The notes: generated by a model from the letters alone, not told the origin. Shown: positions 36,701 to 46,992, counted from the stretch's first letter. The stretch is DNA of 64,000 nt from Kibdelosporangium sp. MJ126-NF4 (GCF_000826545.1 NZ_CDME01000011.1:1750657-1814656); one strand, 5' to 3'. Made by a program: numbers and translations.

Positions 36701-38446
36701 ATGACAGACCTGCTCGGGGAACGACTGCGGGAGTTGCGGCACCAAGCGGGATTGAGCCAGGAGCAGTTGGCCGAGCGTGCCGGACTGAGCGTGCGCGTCA
36801 TCCGCAGACTGGAGACCGGCGATGGCGCCAGCCCGAGGCCGGAGACCGTCCGGCAACTGGTCGAAGCGCTGCGACTCAGTCCCGACCAGCTCGTCCACGT
36901 CCTGGGGTTGTTCGACCGTGGCGCCGACGCGCCGCCAGCCCCGCGCACCCTCGCCGGACTGCCGGAGTCGTTGGCGACGGCCACCGACGAGCTGGCGTCG
37001 GCCGTCGCCGCCCGATGGCGGCGCGAGGAGGAGCACCTGGGGGTGCACGACCCACACCCGCTCCCGGTGCGCTGGCAGGCCGCGCCCGAGTTGCTGACCG
37101 ACCACTGGGCCAACATTTCCCGCGCGGCAGCCGGAGTCAGTGCCGGACCGGTGGACCTGACCGGCCGGATCGATCAGGTCACCGCCCTTTACCGGAAGAT
37201 CCCGTCCGGGCGGCTGGTGGTGCTCGGCCGTGCCGGAGCGGGCAAGTCCGTGCTGGCGATGCGGCTCACGCTCGACCTGCTGGCCACACGGGCCGAGGGC
37301 GAAGCGGTGCCGGTGATCTTCGACGCGGGATGGTGGGACCCCGCGAGGATGTCGACGCGGGACTGGCTGTCCAGTCGGCTCGAACACGACCATCCCGCGT
37401 TGGCAGGGAAGGGATCGAGCGGCCGAAGCCTGGCAGCGGAGTTGGTGGACGCGGGCGCGGTCCTGCCGGTGATCGACGGGTTCGACGAGATCGCCGACCC
37501 GGTGCGCGCTCAGGCTTTGCGGGCCCTCAACGACACCAACCTGCCGCTGGTGCTGGTCAGCCGCCGGGATGAGTACGCGGCCACCGCGGCGAAGACCGAC
37601 GTGCTGACGGCCGCGGCCGCCATCGAACTCACCGACATCACGCTGGCCGACCTCAGTGCGTATCTTCCCGGCACGGCCCGGCGCGCGCAGGCATGGGATC
37701 CCGTGCTGGGGCGGCTGGGGGCTCCACCCCGCGATCCGGTGATCACGGCACTCGGCACTCCGCGGATGGTCGCGCTCGCCAGGACTGTCCATGGCAGCCC
37801 CGGCAACGACCCGGTGGAACTGCTCGACGACGTCGAGTTCGACACGCCCGAAGCCGTCGAGAACCACCTGCTGGACAGCCTCATCCCCGCCGTCTACCCG
37901 CGCAAGGGCGAGGGGCGCTGGGATTCGGCACATGCCTGGCGGTGGCTGTCGTACCTCGCGGGGATCATGGATCGCCGCGGCACGCGCGACCTACCCTGGT
38001 GGCGGCTCGGCAGGACGCTGTTCGCGTTCACGGCGTTCCTTGAAGCGCCAATGGATATGGCCTCCGCCAGCCCCACCAGCCTGGTGAGCATCGCCAGGCG
38101 GACCGCTGCCATCCAGGCCTCCCTTGTCGGGCTCGTGATCGGCTTGGCGGTGGGGTTCGCGTACGGGATCGGCTACGGATTCGTCGCCGCAGTCGTTGGC
38201 GGGCTCGGCTTCGCGGCCGTCATGACCACGTGGGGACGGTGGGTTCTCGCGCGTTGCTGGCTGGCACTGACCGGGCGGTTGCCCTGGGCGCTGCTCGCGT
38301 TCCTTGACGACGCGCGCCAGCGAGGTGTCCTGAACCAACGTGGTGCGTCCTACCGGTTCCGGCACAGTCGCCTGCAGCATCGGTTGGCCCGGACTCACGC
38401 GTCTCGACCTCGACGACATCTTCGAACGCGGTATGCGGGACCTTGA
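36701..38446 (+). CDS. HTH-NACHT NTPase with C-terminal membrane segments
   Basis: The 581-residue fusion has an N-terminal XRE helix-turn-helix (LRELRHQAGLSQEQLAERAGLSVRVIRRLETG, 8-40), a linker, a NACHT-type STAND NTPase with Walker A GRAGAGKS (176-183), Walker B VLPVIDGFDEI (254-264) and a sensor Arg in LVLVSRRDEY, then two hydrophobic segments near residues 480-510 (LVGLVIGLAVGFAYGIGYGF, AAVVGGLGFAAVMT), ending GVLNQRGASYRFRHSRLQHRLA. Related actinomycete proteins are common but uncharacterised. NACHT proteins include antiphage sensors, so defence or regulated membrane signalling is possible (inference). No adjacent effector gene. Confidence 0.82.
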   Translation: MTDLLGERLRELRHQAGLSQEQLAERAGLSVRVIRRLETGDGASPRPETVRQLVEALRLSPDQLVHVLGLFDRGADAPPAPRTLAGLPESLATATDELASAVAARWRREEEHLGVHDPHPLPVRWQAAPELLTDHWANISRAAAGVSAGPVDLTGRIDQVTALYRKIPSGRLVVLGRAGAGKSVLAMRLTLDLLATRAEGEAVPVIFDAGWWDPARMSTRDWLSSRLEHDHPALAGKGSSGRSLAAELVDAGAVLPVIDGFDEIADPVRAQALRALNDTNLPLVLVSRRDEYAATAAKTDVLTAAAAIELTDITLADLSAYLPGTARRAQAWDPVLGRLGAPPRDPVITALGTPRMVALARTVHGSPGNDPVELLDDVEFDTPEAVENHLLDSLIPAVYPRKGEGRWDSAHAWRWLSYLAGIMDRRGTRDLPWWRLGRTLFAFTAFLEAPMDMASASPTSLVSIARRTAAIQASLVGLVIGLAVGFAYGIGYGFVAAVVGGLGFAAVMTTWGRWVLARCWLALTGRLPWALLAFLDDARQRGVLNQRGASYRFRHSRLQHRLARTHASRPRRHLRTRYAGP

Positions 38447-38452
38447 TGACGC

Positions 38453-38487
38453 CGCGTCCGGCCAGGCGCGGAGCCTGGCCGGACGCG
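38453..38487. terminator. Strong hairpin between NACHT and FtsX genes
   Basis: Fifteen-base perfect arms CGCGTCCGGCCAGGC (38453-38467) and complement (38473-38487) flank a 5-base loop, between two convergent genes. Likely a bidirectional terminator. Confidence 0.8.
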
Positions 38488-38497
38488 TGCGGAATGA

Positions 38498-40960
38498 TTA
38501 CTGCACGGCGACGGTGTCCACCGGGCGGGTGCGCAGCGCGAGCCACGCGGGAATCATGGTGGCGGTCATCGTCAGCAGTCCCGCCGCCCCCGCGACCACC
38601 AGGTAGATCCAGAACGGGCCGTACGGCACCACGGAATCCAACGCGGAGAGGCTGAACGGGACCAGGGTGCCCGCGGAGACCAGGGTGCCGAGGACGATGC
38701 CCGCGAGAGTGATCGCCACGCCCTCCACGCCGACCATCCGCAGCACCTGGCCGCGGCGCGCGCCCGTCAGCCGCAGCAGGCCGAACTCCCTGCGCCGGTC
38801 GGCCGTCTCCACCACCAGGGTGTTGATCACCGAGATCGCCGTGTACAGCACGATCATCCCGGCCAGCAGGTAGTTGATCATCGCGGAGGTTTCCAGCTCC
38901 TTGGAGTACGCCTCGGTCAGTGCCGACCGGTCGGCCACCACGGCGTTCGGGACGCTGGCCGCGAGCCTGGAGACGTCGCCGGAAACCATGATCTGGCCGG
39001 GCGCGCCCTCGCTGGTGTGCGCCGCGACCAGTTGGGCGGGCATCAGGCCGACGTCGAACCCCTGCCTCGGCTTGATCAGCGCGACCACCTTCACCTGCCC
39101 GGACTCGCCGTCACCGAAACGCATGGTGATGCTGTCGCCGACCATGACGTTCATCGCCTCGGCGTGGCTGGCGGGCAACGCGACCGTGTTGCCGGACAGA
39201 TCCGACAACCTGCCTGAGAGAACGGGCATCGCGGTCAGCGCCGAACCGGCCGCGGTGATGCCCTGCACGGGCAGGCCGTCATCCTCCTGCTCGCTGTCGC
39301 GCGGGCTCGTCACGAACGCCGTGCTGGTGACCCACTCCGAGGCGGCGGTGACTCCGGGCAGCGACCGCACGGTGTTGAGCACGTCGGGGGAGAAGCCACC
39401 GGTTGTCGAGACCAGCACCGCGTCCGCCCTCAGGTCCTCGGTGTACGCCCGCCGTGACGACTCGGCTGTCGTTGTCTGCAGGTAGATCTGCGCGAACGCG
39501 AACCCGGAGGCCAGCATCACCGGCGCGACCGCGGACGCGAGCCGCACCGCCCGCACCTTGGTGTTGCTGGCCGCGAGCGAGCCCGGCACCCGCGTCAGCG
39601 CCCTGATCGGCAGCCGCAGCACTGCCATCACGGCCTTCGTGGCACCCGGTGCGAGCAGCGTGAACCCGGTGGCCCAGCAGATCACGGCCGGACCGGCGGT
39701 CGACGCGGCGAGCGGGCCGGACATGACCGTGAGGGTCACGATCGCCAGCGCGGTGCCACCGGCGAAGGCGAGGATGGCGAAGATCAGCCGGGTCGGCGTC
39801 AGCCACTTGCGCTGGACCGCGGCCTCCGCGAGCGCCTCGGTCGGCCGGGTCCTGGCCGCGTGGCGTGCGGCGGCGAGCGCGGCGATCACCCCGGACAGCA
39901 GTGCCGTGCCGATGCCGACGATGGACGGGATCCAGCCCTGGTGGAACTGGAACGCCGGGCTGACCACGCCGAAGTCGGTCAGCCGGGTGAACAGGAACTC
40001 GCCGACCCACGACCCCGGGATCCACGCGGCGAGCGTGGCCAGTGCCGACACGATCAGCGACTCGGCGAAGATCATCCGCCGGATCTGGCCCGGGGTGGTG
40101 CCGACCGCCCGCAGCAGGGCGATCTCCCGCTTGCGCTGCTGCACGGACACGCTGAACGTGCTGGACACCACCATCATCGAGATCATCACGGCGAACCCGC
40201 CGAACACCCCGGCCAGCGTGATCAGCAACTCGCTCTGCCTGGCGGCGTCCTTCAGTTCGGGCGCGCCGCGCTCCTCACCGGTCAGCACCGACACCGACGC
40301 GCCGAGCGCGTTCTCCAGACGTTCGCCGAGTGCCACGGAATCCGTACCCGGTGAGGCCACGACGCCGAGCGTGAGCAGACGACCGAGGCGCTGGGCGTCG
40401 GAGTCCGCGAAGTACATCACCGACTGGGATGACGTACCGGACACCGTGTACTGCGAGACCTGGCCGCGTACCGCGATGTCCACACGCGACCCTGTCGTCC
40501 TGCCCGACGACTCGGGCACAACCACCTGGCCGGGTTGTGGCGCACCGCCGGTGAGCCCGGCGAGCACGGCTGACGACCAGTTGTGCCCGGTTGAGGGGCT
40601 TGTGCCCGTGAGTGTCGCCGGGAACGCGATGTCCTGCACGACCCGGTCGACACCGGGGACGGCGGCGGCCTTCGCGGCGATGCCCGGGTCGAGCCGCACG
40701 TCCTCGGTCAGCAGCCCCGTCTCGTAGTCGACGTCGCCGTCCTCGTCCGGCGCCTTGTCCTTGGGCAACGCGATCGACCGCTCGGCGATCACCACGGCGT
40801 CCGCACCGGCCAGTCGGTGCGGCGGGACGGCTGTCCGGATGCCCGTCTCCATCAGGCCTCCGCACGCCATCACGATCGACGCGCCGAAGAACAGCGCGAC
40901 GAACGTGGCGAGGAAGCCTCCCTTGCGGTAACGCAGTGTTCTCAACGTCAGACGCAGCAT
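38498..40960 (-). CDS. FtsX-like ABC permease lacking an adjacent ATPase
   Basis: The 820-residue protein has the duplicated MacB/FtsX permease architecture: an N-terminal helix (RYRKGGFLATFVALFFGASIVMACGG), a large extracytoplasmic domain, three helices around REIALLRAVGTTPGQIRRMIFAESLIV, a central hydrophobic block, a second external domain, and terminal helices around REFGLLRLTGARRGQVLRMVGVEGVAI. The start ATG 40960 (MLRLTLRTLRYRKG) is the usual one. Such permeases act with an LolD/MacB-type ATPase, normally the neighbouring gene; none lies beside this gene, so the partner must be encoded elsewhere. Confidence 0.88.
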   Translation of the reverse strand: MLRLTLRTLRYRKGGFLATFVALFFGASIVMACGGLMETGIRTAVPPHRLAGADAVVIAERSIALPKDKAPDEDGDVDYETGLLTEDVRLDPGIAAKAAAVPGVDRVVQDIAFPATLTGTSPSTGHNWSSAVLAGLTGGAPQPGQVVVPESSGRTTGSRVDIAVRGQVSQYTVSGTSSQSVMYFADSDAQRLGRLLTLGVVASPGTDSVALGERLENALGASVSVLTGEERGAPELKDAARQSELLITLAGVFGGFAVMISMMVVSSTFSVSVQQRKREIALLRAVGTTPGQIRRMIFAESLIVSALATLAAWIPGSWVGEFLFTRLTDFGVVSPAFQFHQGWIPSIVGIGTALLSGVIAALAAARHAARTRPTEALAEAAVQRKWLTPTRLIFAILAFAGGTALAIVTLTVMSGPLAASTAGPAVICWATGFTLLAPGATKAVMAVLRLPIRALTRVPGSLAASNTKVRAVRLASAVAPVMLASGFAFAQIYLQTTTAESSRRAYTEDLRADAVLVSTTGGFSPDVLNTVRSLPGVTAASEWVTSTAFVTSPRDSEQEDDGLPVQGITAAGSALTAMPVLSGRLSDLSGNTVALPASHAEAMNVMVGDSITMRFGDGESGQVKVVALIKPRQGFDVGLMPAQLVAAHTSEGAPGQIMVSGDVSRLAASVPNAVVADRSALTEAYSKELETSAMINYLLAGMIVLYTAISVINTLVVETADRRREFGLLRLTGARRGQVLRMVGVEGVAITLAGIVLGTLVSAGTLVPFSLSALDSVVPYGPFWIYLVVAGAAGLLTMTATMIPAWLALRTRPVDTVAVQ

Positions 40961-41048
40961 GGTCGCGGTCCGTCCCAAATCTTCAGCCGATTGTTTGTGG
41001 CCTGACGCTATTGCTGCGGACGGTGCCCGGCCCATGGTGCGGATCTGA

Positions 41049-41867
<819 letters not shown>

Positions 41868-41889
41868 AACACAAAGGGAGAATATTGCT

Positions 41890-42657
41890 GTGACCGGACT
41901 GCTCGAAGGCAAGCGCCTGCTGATCACGGGCATCATCACGGACGCCTCCATCGGGTTCTCCGTGGCCCGCATCGCGCAGGAGCAGGGTGCCGAGGTGGTG
42001 CTCACCGGGTTCGGCCGGATGAGCCTGGTGCAGCGGATCGCGCAGCGGCTGCCCAAGCCCGCGCCGGTGATCGAGCTGGACGTGACCAACCAGGAACACC
42101 TGGACTCGTTGGCGGACAAGGTTTCCGAGCACGTCGACGGGCTCGACGGTGTGGTCCACTCGATCGCGTTCGCGCCCGCCTCCTGCCTGGGCAGCCCGTT
42201 CCTCGACGCGCCGTGGGAGGACGTGTCCACGGCTGTGCAGGTGTCGGCGTACTCGTTCATGTCGCTGACCAAGGCCCTGCTGCCGCTGCTGCGCGAGGGC
42301 TCCTCGGTCGTCGGCATGGACTTCGACGCACGCCAGGCGTGGCCCGCGTACAACTGGATGGGCGTGGCCAAGGCCGGTCTCGAGTCCGTGACCCGCTACC
42401 TGGCCAGGGAACTCGGCCCGAAGCAGGTCCGGGTGAACCTGGTCGCCGCCGGACCGGTGCGCACGATGGCCGCCAAGTCCATTCCCGGCTTCAAGGACCT
42501 GGAGGACCAGTGGTCGGTGCGCGCGCCGCTGGGCTGGAAGCTGGAGGACGCCGAGCCGGTCGGCAAGTCCGTGTGCGCGCTGCTGTCGGACTGGCTGCCC
42601 GCGACGACTGGCTCGATGGTCATGGTCGACGGGGGATTCCACGCAGTCGGCATGTGA
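41890..42657 (+). CDS. inhA: Enoyl-[ACP] reductase InhA-type FabI
   Basis: NADH-dependent reduction of trans-2-enoyl-ACP. The 255-residue protein has the NAD-binding [15 protein letters not shown], Ser91 in VVHSIAFAP (equivalent to InhA Ser94), and catalytic Tyr154/Lys161 in [10 protein letters not shown] (InhA Tyr158/Lys165 spacing). The protein ends [15 protein letters not shown] start with GGGAG upstream follows fabG. Without evidence for mycolate synthesis here it most likely serves ordinary fatty-acid elongation. Confidence 0.95.
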   Translation: MTGLLEGKRLLITGIITDASIGFSVARIAQEQGAEVVLTGFGRMSLVQRIAQRLPKPAPVIELDVTNQEHLDSLADKVSEHVDGLDGVVHSIAFAPASCLGSPFLDAPWEDVSTAVQVSAYSFMSLTKALLPLLREGSSVVGMDFDARQAWPAYNWMGVAKAGLESVTRYLARELGPKQVRVNLVAAGPVRTMAAKSIPGFKDLEDQWSVRAPLGWKLEDAEPVGKSVCALLSDWLPATTGSMVMVDGGFHAVGM

Positions 42658-42673
42658 TTGTGCTGTGCAGGCC

Positions 42674-42702
42674 GCCTTCCGGGCGGGAGACGCCCGGAAG
42701 GC
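42674..42702. other. Hairpin between inhA and hemH
   Basis: Twelve-base perfect arms GCCTTCCGGGCG (42674-42685) and complement (42691-42702) with a 5-base loop, in the 114 bases between inhA and hemH. It may attenuate transcription into hemH or act as an RNA-processing site. Confidence 0.6.
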
Positions 42703-42771
42703 GCCAGTCGCAACCACTGGTGATCCTGTCCCGGCGTGCGGCGCTCGAATGACAAGGGGCAGGATGGGGGA

Positions 42772-43815
42772 GTGAGTTTCGACGCGCTGCTGTGGCTGTC
42801 GTTCGGCGGACCGGAAGGACCAGCCGACGTCCGGCCATTCCTGGAGAACGTGACGCGGGGCCGAGGGGTGCCGCCCGAGCGGCTCGACGAGGTCGAGCAG
42901 CACTACCAGCACTTCGGCGGGGTCTCGCCGATCAACCGGCTCAACCGCGAGGCGATCGCCGCGGTCGAGGCCGAACTGGCCACGCAGGGCGTGAAGCTGC
43001 CCGTGTACTTCGGCAACCGCAACTGGCACCCGATGGCCGAGGAGACGGTCGGCGCGATGCTCGCCGACGGTGTCCACCGCGCGCTGGTCTTCCCGACGAG
43101 CGCGTACGGCGGCTACTCCGCGTGCCGCCAGTACGACGAGGACATCGAGCGCGCCCGCGCCGCGGTCGGCCCGAACGCCCCCGAACTGGTGAAGGTGCGG
43201 CAGTTCTTCGACCACCCGCTGTTCGTCGAGTCCTTCGCCGACGCGACCCGGCGGGCGCTGGCCACGTTGCCCGACGGAGCCCGATTGGTGTTCACCGCGC
43301 ACTCGGTCCCGGTGTCGGCCGACAAGGCCGCGGGACCGCCGTCCGAGGGCGGCGGACGGTACTCCCAGCAGGTCGAGGAAGCCTCCCGGCTGGTCGCCGA
43401 ATCCGTCGGGGTCGCCGAGTACGACGTGGTGTGGCAGTCGCGGTCCGGCCCGCCGCAGATCCCGTGGCTGGACCCGGACATCGTCGACCACATCGAGGCA
43501 CTGCACGAGCGGGGCGTGACAGCGGTCGCCGTGTGCCCGATCGGGTTCGTCAGCGACCACCTCGAAGTGATCTGGGACCTGGACAACGAAGCCGCCGAGA
43601 AAGCGGACGAACTCGGCATGGCGTTCGCCCGCGTGGCCACGCCGAACAGCGACCCGCGCTTCGCGCAGCTGGTGGTCGAGCTGATCCGCGAACACACCGA
43701 CGGCGTGGAGCCCCGCAAGCTCTCGGACTTCACCGCGGCGGGCTGCACCGTCAACGGCGCCCCGTGCGCCCCACTCTGCTGCGAACCCGCCAAACGCCCA
43801 GCCAAAACCTCGTGA
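42772..43815 (+). CDS. hemH: Coproporphyrin/protoporphyrin ferrochelatase
   Basis: Inserts Fe2+ into the porphyrin at the end of heme synthesis (coproporphyrin III in actinobacteria). The 347-residue protein begins at GTG 42772 ([20 protein letters not shown]) preceded by AGGATGGGGGA. Motifs are [32 protein letters not shown] (catalytic His) and the C-terminal [13 protein letters not shown] cysteines, which ligate the [2Fe-2S] cluster of actinobacterial enzymes. The stop codon lies within the CTCGTGAG repeat. Confidence 0.96.
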   Translation: MSFDALLWLSFGGPEGPADVRPFLENVTRGRGVPPERLDEVEQHYQHFGGVSPINRLNREAIAAVEAELATQGVKLPVYFGNRNWHPMAEETVGAMLADGVHRALVFPTSAYGGYSACRQYDEDIERARAAVGPNAPELVKVRQFFDHPLFVESFADATRRALATLPDGARLVFTAHSVPVSADKAAGPPSEGGGRYSQQVEEASRLVAESVGVAEYDVVWQSRSGPPQIPWLDPDIVDHIEALHERGVTAVAVCPIGFVSDHLEVIWDLDNEAAEKADELGMAFARVATPNSDPRFAQLVVELIREHTDGVEPRKLSDFTAAGCTVNGAPCAPLCCEPAKRPAKTS

Positions 43816-43857
43816 GTGTTTGCACCGGTTCTAACCGGCTTAAACACTCACGAGGGT
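43806..43857. repeat. CTCGTGAG palindromic repeat, copy 2, containing the stop codons of both flanking genes
   Basis: Outer arms CCTCGTGAGTGTTT (43808-43821) and AAACACTCACGAGG (43842-43855); inner palindrome CCGGTT-CT-AACCGG (43825-43838). The TCG TGA inside each arm provides the last codon and stop of hemH on the plus strand and of the convergent gene on the minus strand. The outer arm shares 13 bases with the copy at 28066-28111. Confidence 0.85.
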
Positions 43858-44243
43858 TGAGCTGGGGTTTTGTCGAGGAACCAGTAGTAGCTCGACGAGT
43901 TGCCGTGTCCGAGCAGCGCCCGCATGAACACCGGGCCTTCCTCGGGCATGGCCACGCGTCTCTCGCGCTCGAACATCGCGCCCTCGGCCATGAACCGCTG
44001 GGCTGACCGGCCGCGCTCGTAGTCCAGCACCGTGAAGTGGACACCCGTTTCCGGTGACCAGTCGAACGAGGCCAGTGGCAGCGGCGGCGATCCGTGCTCA
44101 CGTCCCCACGTGCAGTACACGACCTGGGTCGGCTGATAGCCGTCGGGCAGGTTGCCCAATCTGGCCGCGTCCCTGCCGTTGCCGATCACCGACTCGATTT
44201 TCCTGCCCGTCAGCTCCTGTTCGCCCTCGCTTGGTTGCCACAT
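43848..44243 (-). CDS. Hypothetical protein, 131 residues
   Basis: A small soluble protein, MWQPSEGEQELTGRKIESVI at the start, with IGNGRDAARLGNLPDGYQPTQVVYCTWGREHG and a C-terminal YYWFLDKTPAQPS. No known family recognised; no signal peptide or membrane helix. Codon pattern is strongly GC-biased at third positions like its neighbours, supporting a real gene. Its stop is provided by the palindromic repeat at its 3' end. It is divergent from the ROK regulator. Confidence 0.6.
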   Translation of the reverse strand: MWQPSEGEQELTGRKIESVIGNGRDAARLGNLPDGYQPTQVVYCTWGREHGSPPLPLASFDWSPETGVHFTVLDYERGRSAQRFMAEGAMFERERRVAMPEEGPVFMRALLGHGNSSSYYWFLDKTPAQPS

Positions 44244-44309
44244 GGAGGCACGGTAACCCCGGGGGCCGACATTTCGCTCCGGTCACCGCTCTTGACCGGC
44301 ACCAGGTGC

Positions 44310-44325
44310 GGTGACTACCGTCACC
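44310..44325. promoter_or_regulatory. Possible ROK-regulator operator
   Basis: GGTGAC-TACC-GTCACC is a short perfect inverted repeat in the 135 bases upstream of the ROK gene, next to an AT-rich stretch (AGATTAATTTG, 44348-44358) that may hold the promoter. Weak evidence. Confidence 0.35.
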
Positions 44326-44378
44326 ACAAATCGTCTGGGAAGTTACCAGATTAATTTGACCCTAAACCGGGAGCCGAG

Positions 44379-45635
44379 TTGAGAGCCGGGAGTCCGCGGC
44401 TGCTGCGCGAGATCAACGACCGCGCGGCCATCGACGCGTTGCTGCGCGACGGGCCGCTGACGCGGTCCGAGCTGGAGTACGCGATCGGCCTGTCCAAGCC
44501 GGCCACCGCGCAACTGCTTGCCCGCCTTGAGGAAGAGGGCGTGGTGATCAGGGAGGGCCTGCGCGGCGGCGGCAGGGGGCCACGCGCCCAGCTGTGGGCC
44601 GTCAAGGGCGCGGTCGCGCACGTCGCCGCGATCGACCTGACGCCGCGCGGGGTGGACATCGTGATCGCGGACATCTCCGGCGCCGTGCTGACCGAACACC
44701 GGCAAGCCATCCCGCCAAGAGGGACATCCGACGAGGTGCTGCGCAGCTTCGGGGCCGCCACGGCCGCCGCGTGCCACGCCGCCGGGCTGACGCTCACGGA
44801 CCTGCGGCACGTCGTGGTGGGCACGCCGGGCGCGGTCAACCCCCGCACCGGACACCTCTGGTTCGCGCCGCACCTGCCCGGCTGGGAGGGCTTCGACATG
44901 CCCGGCCGGATCGGCGCCGAACTCGGTGTGCCGGTGACGATCGAGAACGACGTCAACCTCGTGGCGCTGGAGGAGATGATCGCCGGGCAGGCGACGTCCG
45001 CGCGCAGCTTTGTGATGGTGTGGCTGGATCACGGCATCGGTGGCGCGATCGTCGTCGACCGCAGACTGCTGCGCGGCGCGACCGGCGGTGCGGGCGAGAT
45101 CGACTGGATGCACGTGCCGGACCGAGCGACCGCCGACACCGGGATTCCCGCGACCGGCACCAGGTTCGGTGACCTGGTCAGCTCGCAGAACGTGGTGAAA
45201 CTGGCGAAGGCGCACGGGATCGCCGCGCGCAACGGCTGGACAGCCGTGACCAAGGCCGTCGGGATGACGACGGCCGAAGACAGTACTTCCGCACAACAGC
45301 AAGGGGAGCAGTTCCTCAACGACCTGGCGCGCCGGGTCGCCACCGGAGTCGCTGGCGTGGTCAGCGTGGTCGACCCGGAACTGGTGCTGCTGTGTGGGAA
45401 GACCGGCCTGGCTGGCGGGGAGACGCTGTGCCGGTTGATCAGTGCGGAGTTGCGGGAGATGGTCGTGCCCCGCACTCCGGTGGCGTTCAGCGCGGTTGCC
45501 GGCAATGCCGTGCGGGCAGGCGCTCTGCACTCCGCCCTCGCCGTGGTCCGTGAACAGGTTTTCGGGCTGACCGGCGACATAACCGAACCATCTCGCCGGC
45601 TGGACGCCAGTCCGATGGCGACGGCGTCCGAATAG
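44379..45635 (+). CDS. ROK-family transcriptional regulator of the sugar operon
   Basis: The 418-residue protein has an N-terminal winged HTH (AIDALLRDGPLTRSELEYAIGLSKPATAQLLARLEEEGVV, 17-56) and a ROK sugar-kinase-like domain (HVAAIDLTPRGVDIVIADISG, VVVGTPGAVNPRTG, VTIENDVNLVALEEM). The zinc-binding Cys cluster usual in ROK proteins (CxCGxxGCxE) is absent: after GAGEIDWMHVP the sequence has no cysteines. The start is TTG 44379 after GGGAG. It lies 25 bases before the ABC sugar-binding gene and probably controls that operon in response to an amino sugar or disaccharide (inference). Confidence 0.88.
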   Translation: MRAGSPRLLREINDRAAIDALLRDGPLTRSELEYAIGLSKPATAQLLARLEEEGVVIREGLRGGGRGPRAQLWAVKGAVAHVAAIDLTPRGVDIVIADISGAVLTEHRQAIPPRGTSDEVLRSFGAATAAACHAAGLTLTDLRHVVVGTPGAVNPRTGHLWFAPHLPGWEGFDMPGRIGAELGVPVTIENDVNLVALEEMIAGQATSARSFVMVWLDHGIGGAIVVDRRLLRGATGGAGEIDWMHVPDRATADTGIPATGTRFGDLVSSQNVVKLAKAHGIAARNGWTAVTKAVGMTTAEDSTSAQQQGEQFLNDLARRVATGVAGVVSVVDPELVLLCGKTGLAGGETLCRLISAELREMVVPRTPVAFSAVAGNAVRAGALHSALAVVREQVFGLTGDITEPSRRLDASPMATASE

Positions 45636-45660
45636 TTCTCTCAAGTCCCCAGGAGGGCAA

Positions 45661-46992
45661 ATGCGCAAGGCCCCCATCCGAGTTCTGCTGGCTTCGACGG
45701 CATTACTCGTCGCGTCGTGTTCGGGCGCGGCAGGCGGCGGTGGTACGAGTGGCGGCGAACTCGGTGCCGCGCCTGCGAAGGACGCGGACCTGACGCTGGT
45801 CGTGTACAGCAAGTTCGCCGACCGCGAGTACAAAGAGGTCACCGCGACTCTTGACACGCTCAAGAAGAAGTTCCCGAACATCAAGATCGACCACAAGGGC
45901 AACCTCGACGACGACAAGCTGACCCAGTCGATCCAGGCAGGCAACCCGCCGGACGTGGCGATCTCGTTCTACACCGACAACCTCGGCAACTGGTGCAACA
46001 GCGGGGCGTTCCAGGACCTGCAGCCCTACATCGACAGGGACAAGACCAACGTCGACGCGATCCCGTCGGCGGTCAAGGAGTACACGTCGTTCAAGGGCAA
46101 GCGGTGTGCGATGCCGCTGCTCGCGGACGTCTTCGGCTTCTACTACAACAAGGACCTGTTCACACAGGCCGGGTTGCCCGGTCCGCCGAAGACCACCGAA
46201 GACATCCTTGAGTACACCAAGAAGCTGACCAAGTTCGGGCCGGACGGTTCGATCGAGGTCGCCGGTTTCATCCCGTCGATGCCGTTCTACGGCAACCTCG
46301 CCGAGGTCTGGTCGCCGTCGTTCGGCGCGAAGTACCTCAACGCCGAGGGCAAGTCCGGCCTCGCGGGCAACAAGGAGTGGCAGGAGCTGTTCGAGTTCCA
46401 GAAGAAGCTCGTCGACTTCTACGGCAAGGACAAGCTGGAGCGGTTCAAGGCCGGTCTCGGTGACGAGTACTCCCCGGACAACGCGTTCCACAAGGGCAAG
46501 CTCGCGATGATGTACGACGGCGAGTTCCGTACGGCGTTCCTCAAGGACCAGGCGCCGAACGTCAACTACGGCACGGCTCCCGCGCCGATGTCGGCGTCCA
46601 AGTCCTCGATGTACGGCGGCGGCCTGGTCACCGGCACGATCATCGCGGTGCCGAAGGGCGTCAAGAACCCCAGCGCGTCGTGGGAACTGGTCAAGCACAT
46701 GTCGCTGGACACCGACGCGATCGTGCAGCTGTCCAACGGGATCAAGAACATGCCGACCACCCAGGAGTCGATCAAGTCGCCGAACCTCCAGGTGAACGAG
46801 CAGTTCAAGACGTTCCTGGACATCTACTCCAGCGGCAAGCTGGTCGCCAAGCCGTCGACGGCCATCGGTGACGCGCACCTCAAGGCGGTCAACGACTTCG
46901 CGCAGAAGTGGGTCGCGGGCAGTGAACCCGACCTGCAGGCGGCGCTGAAGAAGGTCGACGCGCAGATCAACGACGCACTGGCACAGAAGTAG
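45661..46992 (+). CDS. ABC sugar transporter substrate-binding lipoprotein
   Basis: The 443-residue family-1 extracellular sugar-binding protein has a lipobox (LLVASC, Cys near residue 20), then DLTLVVYSKFADREYKEVTATLDTLKKKFPNIKI, GNPPDVAISFYTDNLGNW and ACM-type closing segments (TWELVKHMS-like SWELVKHMSLDT). An ideal ribosome-binding site AGGAGGG precedes the ATG. With two permeases downstream it forms a DasABC/NgcEFG-style importer for an oligosaccharide or beta-glucoside; the shared MsiK-type ATPase is not encoded here, as is usual in actinomycetes. Confidence 0.9.
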   Translation: MRKAPIRVLLASTALLVASCSGAAGGGGTSGGELGAAPAKDADLTLVVYSKFADREYKEVTATLDTLKKKFPNIKIDHKGNLDDDKLTQSIQAGNPPDVAISFYTDNLGNWCNSGAFQDLQPYIDRDKTNVDAIPSAVKEYTSFKGKRCAMPLLADVFGFYYNKDLFTQAGLPGPPKTTEDILEYTKKLTKFGPDGSIEVAGFIPSMPFYGNLAEVWSPSFGAKYLNAEGKSGLAGNKEWQELFEFQKKLVDFYGKDKLERFKAGLGDEYSPDNAFHKGKLAMMYDGEFRTAFLKDQAPNVNYGTAPAPMSASKSSMYGGGLVTGTIIAVPKGVKNPSASWELVKHMSLDTDAIVQLSNGIKNMPTTQESIKSPNLQVNEQFKTFLDIYSSGKLVAKPSTAIGDAHLKAVNDFAQKWVAGSEPDLQAALKKVDAQINDALAQK

